The position numbers were made by a program, and so were the translations under genes. Below are positions 8,650 through 12,994 of a stretch of 12,994 nt of DNA, piece after piece (the first letter of the stretch is position 1; each line of letters opens with the position of its first letter). Location of the stretch: assembly GCA_036939755.1 (NCBI GenBank), contig JALLAZ010000668.1, positions 1 through 12,994 of the forward strand, read 5' to 3'. The notes under the pieces were generated by a model that saw nothing but the letters and a program-made list of their open reading frames with translations, had not been told where the DNA came from and did not search any database. The DNA comes from Stephanodiscus triporus. Lineage: Eukaryota; Bacillariophyta; Thalassiosirophyceae; Thalassiosirales; Thalassiosiraceae.

Positions 8650-8828
8650 AATATCCATTCATTTTTCAGGCCCGAAATCCAACATAACTTAAAATATTCG
8701 CATCAAATCTAATGAATGGATCCACTTTAGTATCTTACAGACGCCATCCTCCTCTACCCTGGAAAAAGCTTCCGACTGAACTGTATTCCAAAAATAGCTC
8801 TCTGTCTTGTCTCTTTTCAGCAAAAAAC
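8650..8828. other. Convergent 3' intergenic region
   Basis: These 179 bases separate the stop codon of the plus-strand BRCT/BUB1-like gene from that of the minus-strand RAD23 gene, so both 3' UTRs must lie here or overlap. No coding sequence or distinct terminator was recognised. Confidence 0.6.
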
Positions 8829-10541
8829 TTAGTCATACATGTCATCGTCTCCTCCTTCATCATCTCCGCCCATATCGTCATCCCCATCCATTCCGCCGAA
8901 ACCACCGAACGCCCCGAATCCCCCATCCATTAATAAATTTGCCGCCAACGCCTCATTCTTGTCACATGCCAAATACGCCTGAGCCGCCTCTGTCCTGTCG
9001 AATCCCATCTCCGTCAAGCGATCAACTGCTGCCATTTCCTCCTCCGACAAACGCAGGACTTGAGCTCCTCCCATACCGCCTCTTCCGGCACCAGCGGCAC
9101 CGCCCATCAAGCCTCCGAGTCCCTGCGCCTGCATGGCCATATTCATATGTTGTTGGACCTGTTCGGGGGGCATGGCGCTGATCATCTGCGCCAGCTGTTG
9201 CAGCTGGTTGACGTCCATGCCCATCATTTGTGCCATAGCCTGCTGTTCCTGGGGGGGCATGGCCTGGAGCATTTGGGCCAATTGGACGGGGTTACCCAGG
9301 GCGTCCATTCCGGGTACGCCTGCAAACGGATTGGCAGCAGCTCGTACTGCTGGTTGAGCTGGAGCAGCCGGAGCGGCGGGTGCATCGGCCACCGGCTCAT
9401 TCATCATTTCAAGGAAGGCGGCCTGGTTGGAATTTATGGCCAGGAGAAGTTCGGGTTGCTGTTGACCGATCTGGGAGAGTACGGCCTGGAGCATGCTGGG
9501 GTTGGACTGAACGAGACGTCTTAGTGCATCGAACTGTGGATGACTCCGCAATGCTTCCAACGGCCCTGCACTCCCCGACGACCCCCCCTCTGCCGAGCTA
9601 GATGCCTCAGCTGAAGGAGCATCCCCGCCCTCCATCTCCGGAGGAATGCCATTCATCAAAAACTCTACGGCGATATCAGGATTACCATCCGAGGCACGAA
9701 GGCAGGCCCTAACGGACGATTCTGGGAATCCAAGTGCTATGAGATTGTTGACAACTTCCGCAGGGAACTCGTCAGGGGAGCTTATGTCAGATGCAGCAAC
9801 CGCAGCAGCAGGTGTTGCGGCAGCGGCGGCAGTCGCGGTTGACGCAGCAGGCGCTGAAGGTGTAGGAGGGACGACAGCGGTGGCTGCCGGCGTCGTTGGT
9901 GCAACCGCAGTGGCCTCTGCAGCCGCAGGAGCAGCAGCCTCAGCAGGTTTCGCTGCCGGAGCTTTTTTGGCCTTGCAAGACAATTAGGCATTTGTAAAAC
10001 AAATACTATAAACTACCGATTCCACGTTTATCATGAAAGGCTGAAGGGCAAAATACAGACATAAACTCTTACCTTAGCAATCATCACCACCAGAAAATCG
10101 TTCGGTTTGATATTACAACTATCAATAATATCATCATCCTTCAAGACTTTGCCCGAATGGATCAATTTCATGCCTTCTGCAGGAAGCTCCGACTTCGCAG
10201 CTTCCTGAGTATATTCGTGATGGAAGGAGAAGGGTGGGATATTTTTGGACATGATTGCACAAGAGCAACAACAGTTTGGACGAGGTGACATCCCCGACAA
10301 ATGACATGAAAAGAAACGATAATGTTATTCACAGGCGCATCGCATATTTTAGAACATTATTCGAGCCGCTGCCCCCTTCCAGACCCAACAACCGATATGC
10401 GGCAGTGACCCACCACCTCGATCCCACCAGAAAACCATGTTAACAACTCACGATGACGGTCTTGACTTGCGCAACGGTATTCGACGGATCCACTTCGATG
10501 GTAAATTTCCCCCCTTTGAGGGTCTTTACTGTTAGATTCAT
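8829..10541 (-). CDS. RAD23: RAD23 UBL-UBA ubiquitin receptor, three exons
   Basis: Exons on the minus strand: 10541-10452, 10204-10073 and 9971-8829, all phase 0, giving about 454 residues. RAD23 carries polyubiquitinated proteins to the proteasome and, with XPC, acts in nucleotide excision repair. The ubiquitin-like domain is residues 1-74 (MNLTVKTLKGGKFTIEVDPS, then EGMKLIHSGKVLKDDD and NDFLVVMIAK). An Ala/Pro linker follows, then UBA1 at about 142-183 (VVNNLIALGF), the XPC-binding/STI1 domain at about 211-266 (LEALRSHPQFDALRRLVQSN), a Met/Gln-rich insert at about 295-360, UBA2 at about 382-422 (AVDRLTEMGFDRTEAAQAYL), and a Gly/Asp tail ending DDDMYD. Family members are usually about 360-400 residues and end at UBA2, so the insert and tail are extra. 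Both splice junctions rebuild a continuous ubiquitin fold (VKTVI-EAAKSELP and MIAK-AKKAPA). The first ATG is preceded by ACCGCC, a good context. Confidence 0.95.
9972..10072 (-). other. RAD23 intron 2 (101 nt)
   Basis: On the minus strand the donor is AAG|GTAAGA (exon ends at 10073) and the acceptor is TTGCAAG (exon resumes at 9971). It is phase 0 and lies at the border between the ubiquitin-like domain and the Ala/Pro linker. Confidence 0.88.
10205..10451 (-). other. RAD23 intron 1 (247 nt)
   Basis: On the minus strand the donor is GTGAGT (exon ends at 10452). The acceptor is a pyrimidine tract, CCCTTCTCCTTCC, followed by ATACTCAG ending at 10205. It is phase 0 and splits the ubiquitin fold after VKTVI. 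An ORF with its own ATG runs through this intron into exon 2, but splicing at this acceptor matches the spacing of plant RAD23 to within one residue. Confidence 0.88.
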
Positions 10542-10849
10542 GGCGGTTGTTGTTCAAATGATGATGGGAACCTAAGTGGCGATGCTACCCAAGTTTGCCG
10601 TAACTACGTACGATACCACATTATTTCGTGGAATGAGGCCGAACCTGGTCGAACTGAGGCGAATTTTCTCCCCAGGTACTTAAGTGCGGTGTTGGACTTT
10701 ATCGTAAATAATTTGTGGGGGTAAATATTATACTCCTATGGTGATAAAAGGCGCTGTGGTGTGTCGTCTGAGTATTATTTCATTCAACCCTCTAATGAAC
10801 AGCAGAGTGTGGCGGTGACTTTTCTACGATCGCTACCACCCCCCAGTCT
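10542..10849. promoter_or_regulatory. Probable bidirectional promoter between RAD23 and ATG12
   Basis: About 308 bases lie between the divergent start codons and must hold the 5' UTRs and promoters of both genes. The palindrome TACGTA is at 10605-10610, and an AT-rich patch with TAAATATTA lies around 10722-10731. Neither was shown to be functional. A shared promoter is inferred from spacing alone. Confidence 0.5.
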
Positions 10850-11281
10850 ATGAGCGCAGCGATGAATGATACAGAGAAATCTGCAGCGTCGGCGGAAGAA
10901 ACGAGCAGAGACATAGATGCGGACGGAAAGATTGATCAATCTTTCGACGATGTCAAAGACGTACCCCAAGAGTCTCTCCAACGCAAGACGAAATCGGAAA
11001 AGGTCAAAGTTCACCTGGTTGCGGTCGGGAGCTCGCCCATTCTCAAGAAGTCGAAATTCTTAATGAATGCCGACGATCGCTTCGCGGTAGCAATAGCATT
11101 TCTTAGAAAGGTGCTGAAGCTGTCCTCTGGGACCAATGCGGCGACTGCGAGCTCTTTGTTCTTGTACGTCAATGCGGCATTCGTACCATCGCCGGAGGAA
11201 CGAATAGGGGATTTGTTCGATTGTTTCGGGACCAGAGGGGAGTTAATCGTACATTACAGCTTGCAGGAGGCTTGGGGGTAG
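10850..11281 (+). CDS. ATG12: ATG12, ubiquitin-like autophagy conjugation protein
   Basis: Intronless, 143 residues. ATG12 is activated by ATG7, passed to ATG10 and attached through its C-terminal Gly to a Lys of ATG5; with ATG16 the conjugate promotes ATG8 lipidation on the growing autophagosome. Residues 1-50 are a charged, Ser/Asp-rich, probably flexible extension. Residues 51-143 are the ubiquitin-like fold: KVKVHLVAVGSSPILKKSKF, then LFLYVNAAFVPSPEERIGDL, then CFGTRGELIVHY. The chain ends exactly at AWG, the mature family C-terminus, so no processing protease is needed. The conserved core motifs (YVN.aF.PSP, CFG, QEAWG) are all present. A second Met at residue 5 could also serve as start. 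The gene is divergent from RAD23, another ubiquitin-fold gene, but the two act in separate degradation routes. Confidence 0.96.
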   Translation: MSAAMNDTEKSAASAEETSRDIDADGKIDQSFDDVKDVPQESLQRKTKSEKVKVHLVAVGSSPILKKSKFLMNADDRFAVAIAFLRKVLKLSSGTNAATASSLFLYVNAAFVPSPEERIGDLFDCFGTRGELIVHYSLQEAWG

Positions 11282-12060
11282 AAAGGGTTCTTGGCGAACG
11301 ATGACAGTGACTGACGCGAGCGATACATCTCACGATTGTCATGTCACAACCGGGACAGTACTATACACAAGAGAGGAAGTCGATCAGCAGTAACCACACT
11401 GGTAGCTGTACATTATGTTCAGAAAAAGTTGCGGACAAAAAGACCACATCATTTTCGACTGTCAACAAACAACATGGAATTCGGTTGTAGTGCAATCATC
11501 CACATCAATTCGCTGTAGATCTGGATCAGAAATATTCCCTCGCCAGTTGCGATACGGCAAAGAAAAATTATCCAACAAAATGGATGATAGAAGATTATCA
11601 AGGAGGAGGGAGTTCCCAGGATGAACAGGTGGGGCTTACTATTCGCCTTCCTGCCGAGGATACGACATCATGAACTGTGGACGAGCTCGTTGAATGGCCT
11701 CGTAGGTCACTCAACCAGCTGAGGAAGTCAGCCTCATGGTTTTAGATCCTCTTCGAATCACCATAACTTTGGTCAATCATCACTAAATTTATCCCGATCA
11801 GACTATCCACTGTCTCTTGGACCAGCAGTATGATATTGAACAACTCTTGGTTACGCCTGCCTAGAATTTGTAAATTAGGTGTATTTTTATTATTTGAATG
11901 AATGATAATCTAATTTCCTCTCTAGGAGGTGAAGTGGAAACATCTTTATACCAAGCCTAATCTCGATCTACCCGCGATCCTTTGTACCCATGGTTGATGA
12001 ATTTAATGGCATGTTTATCCATACCTAGAGTGACAGGTACATCCGGCATATCTCCATTTC
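11282..12060. other. Intergenic stretch without a confident gene
   Basis: The first part should be the ATG12 3' UTR. From 11341 to 11673 one frame (beginning MSQPGQYYTQER) is open for 110 codons except for a single TAG at 11488-11490, and its second half (for example KNYPTKWMIEDYQ) reads plausibly as protein. Other frames over the same bases are also fairly open, so this is weak. From about 11680 the sequence is AT-rich with frequent stops in all frames, and nothing further was recognised. A pyrimidine-rich stretch ending TTCTTGCAG at 12066 could be a splice acceptor for the next region. Confidence 0.5.
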
Positions 12061-12066
12061 TTGCAG

Positions 12067-12318
12067 AACCCCAACGACACCATGGAAATATCTGCACACC
12101 ACTTGCACACCCAAACGGAACAATCGGGGACCATGACGAAGACAATGACGGCGGACCGCGACGACAACGGCGCTGATGACTGCCACTCGGGGGAGACCAC
12201 GATCGGTGACCATGATTACGACGCCGCGTCGTCATCGTTGTCGACGACGACGACGCGCGGGAGGATCGTCGGGTGGTCCGGCGAAGGAGAGAGCGAGGAA
12301 GAGGGGGGGGGGGCGTGA
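12067..12318 (+). CDS. Possible exon of an unrecognised low-complexity protein
   Basis: The frame from the acceptor-like CAG at 12064-12066 (first ATG at 12082) encodes sequence such as GDHDYDAASSSLSTTTTRGR and then Glu/Gly-rich residues, ending at TGA 12316-12318 just after an 11-G run (12303-12313). Third codon positions are mostly G or C, as in the dynein chain exon, and the alternative frame is Arg-rich like a shadow. A GTGAGA donor-like site at 12315 or an error in the G run could carry the frame onward. No domain is recognised and the gene boundaries are unresolved. Confidence 0.28.
   Translation, partial: NPNDTMEISAHHLHTQTEQSGTMTKTMTADRDDNGADDCHSGETTIGDHDYDAASSSLSTTTTRGRIVGWSGEGESEEEGGGA
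12303..12313 (+). repeat. G11 homopolymer
   Basis: Eleven consecutive G at the end of an open coding-like frame. Runs of this length are common places for base-count errors and for real slippage mutations, so the reading frame across it should be treated as uncertain. Confidence 0.9.
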
Positions 12319-12365
12319 GACCATTGCGAATGATGCGGCATGCGGACTGACGATCACGAGAGGTC

Positions 12366-12686
12366 ATGGTCCCTGGACGTCCTCGTGGACTTCCGTCCTT
12401 GAAAGACACGACGCGCGCATCCGCGGACCGAAAGTTCATTCGCCGATCACTCCCCGGTAGGCCGGCGGGGATGAGGGACGAGCTCAACGGGTGGAACGCG
12501 TCCGTCTGGCCAGACGCAGACCTGTTCTTCGGAGGAGAGGACGACGCGATACTTACACGGCGATACGCCGGGGAGGAGAGACGTGCCCTCGTGACCGAGG
12601 AGGCGAATGCGATGAGGGCGGGAGGGGGAGAAGAAGAAGAAGAAGAAGACGACGCCGACGGGAAGGACAGGGAAGAACAACGATGA
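12366..12686 (+). CDS. Possible unrecognised acidic protein or 3' exon
   Basis: A 106-codon frame opening with ATG at 12366 includes DELNGWNASVWPDADLFFGG, GEDDAILTRRYAGEERRALV and then a Glu/Asp run, ending at TGA. From about 12404 on, third positions are strongly G or C, which supports coding use on this strand and frame. The first dozen codons look less convincing, so the real 5' end may be a splice acceptor (for example CCTTGAAAG ending at 12405). I could not find a splice that joins it in frame to the upstream candidate exon. Function unknown. Confidence 0.3.
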   Translation: MVPGRPRGLPSLKDTTRASADRKFIRRSLPGRPAGMRDELNGWNASVWPDADLFFGGEDDAILTRRYAGEERRALVTEEANAMRAGGGEEEEEEDDADGKDREEQR

Positions 12687-12728
12687 CGACGACGACAATA
12701 GCGACAATAACGATAATAACGATAACGA
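12682..12728 (+). repeat. Degenerate GAC/AAT/AAC trinucleotide repeat
   Basis: Imperfect tandem array of GAC, AAT, AAC and GAT units directly after the stop of the candidate ORF at 12366-12686. It looks like a decayed microsatellite. Confidence 0.75.
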
Positions 12729-12994
12729 CACCCGCTACCCCTTTCATCTCTAATCTCCTGTGTAGTTGATTGTTGTATTTTCTTCTATGTCGTCGTCGTC
12801 ATGTCGTCCCCCCTTTGGCCGCACCTCCTCTCGCAATCACCACCAAATTTTTTAGGCTGATTGTTGTTTTTCATCTATTGCTGGCCTCCGTTGGTGTTGA
12901 TGGCAGTGTCCTCGCTCGTCTCCTTCCCGATTGGCGGCGATGGCAGCGTTGTTGTTGTTGTTGTCGTCGTCGTGTCCCCCTACTCGTCGCTGGA
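12729..12994. other. Window end: repeats and ambiguous partial frames
   Basis: No gene could be assigned. A (GTT)n(GTC)n microsatellite runs at 12948-12973. Read on the minus strand, one frame is open from the window edge and gives Asp/Asn runs followed by AAIANREGDERG before stopping near 12860. On the plus strand a frame from the ATG at 12900 is open to the edge with a Val run. Either could be the end of a gene cut by the window, or repeat shadow. Confidence 0.35.
12948..12973 (+). repeat. (GTT)n(GTC)n microsatellite
   Basis: Perfect GTT units pass directly into GTC units near the right edge, a compound trinucleotide repeat of the same type as the runs in the dynein chain exon. Confidence 0.85.

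Noticed and set aside
9060..9524. Plus-strand ORF opposite RAD23 (154 codons).
   Set aside because: Shadow of the RAD23 coding strand; His/Leu/Gly-rich with no domain.
10031..10300. Stand-alone 89-residue minus-strand ORF with ubiquitin-like sequence.
   Set aside because: Its N-terminal third is intron and its C-terminal end reads into the next intron; only 10073-10204 is coding, as RAD23 exon 2.
11415..11624. Retrotransposon-style zinc knuckle (C-x4-H-x4-C in SCGQKDHIIFDCQ).
   Set aside because: The first Cys pair of a CCHC knuckle is missing in this frame, no polymerase or integrase sequence is nearby, and overlapping frames are equally open.
11957..12487. Minus-strand ORF of 176 codons in the right-hand GC-rich block.
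   Set aside because: Arg/Ser/Pro-rich shadow character; third-position bias favours plus-strand frames over the same bases.
1..12994. CRISPR array, tRNA, rRNA, phage or insertion-sequence features.
   Set aside because: No regularly spaced repeats, cloverleaf-like sequence, or transposase or integrase motifs were seen; repeats present are simple trinucleotide runs.

Overview
The window looks like nuclear DNA of a unicellular eukaryote, most likely a diatom or another stramenopile. The grounds are dense genes with few short GT-AG introns (87 to 247 nt), coding exons full of trinucleotide runs that encode Ser, Thr, Asp and Gly, and only eukaryotic gene families. The lineage is inferred from style and not proven. 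No bacterial operon, tRNA, rRNA, CRISPR array or intact transposon was seen.

Layout from left to right. (1) Positions 245-2791 (+) hold a cytoplasmic dynein 1 intermediate chain. Its very GC-rich first exon is joined to a short second exon by a 147-nt intron that contains no stop in frame. (2) Positions 2792-3336 are intergenic and contain a weak antisense acidic ORF. (3) Positions 3337-8649 (+) hold a two-exon gene for a protein of about 1741 residues, the most unusual object here. It has a long disordered N-terminus, then a tandem BRCT module of the MDC1/PTIP kind, then a domain that resembles the BUB1/BUBR1 kinase but has lost catalytic residues and apparently its activation segment, then a coiled coil and basic tail. 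The first BRCT is split by an 87-nt intron with an in-frame stop, so without splicing it looks like two separate genes. (4) Positions 8829-10541 (-) hold a three-exon RAD23 (UBL, UBA, XPC-binding/STI1, UBA), convergent with the BRCT gene. (5) Positions 10850-11281 (+) hold an intronless ATG12, divergent from RAD23 across about 308 bp. (6) Positions 11282-12060 have no confident gene. (7) About 12061-12690 is GC-rich, coding-like low-complexity sequence whose gene model I could not resolve. The window ends in trinucleotide repeats.

The genes form no obvious pathway operon, as expected for a eukaryote. Three themes meet: microtubule motor transport (dynein), chromosome and DNA-damage signalling (BRCT/BUB1-like protein; RAD23 in nucleotide excision repair and proteasome shuttling), and ubiquitin-like systems (RAD23 and ATG12, back to back). 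The main candidate for something undescribed is the fusion of a phosphopeptide-binding tandem BRCT with a BUB1-type pseudokinase. I know of no described protein with this architecture, but no database search was possible.
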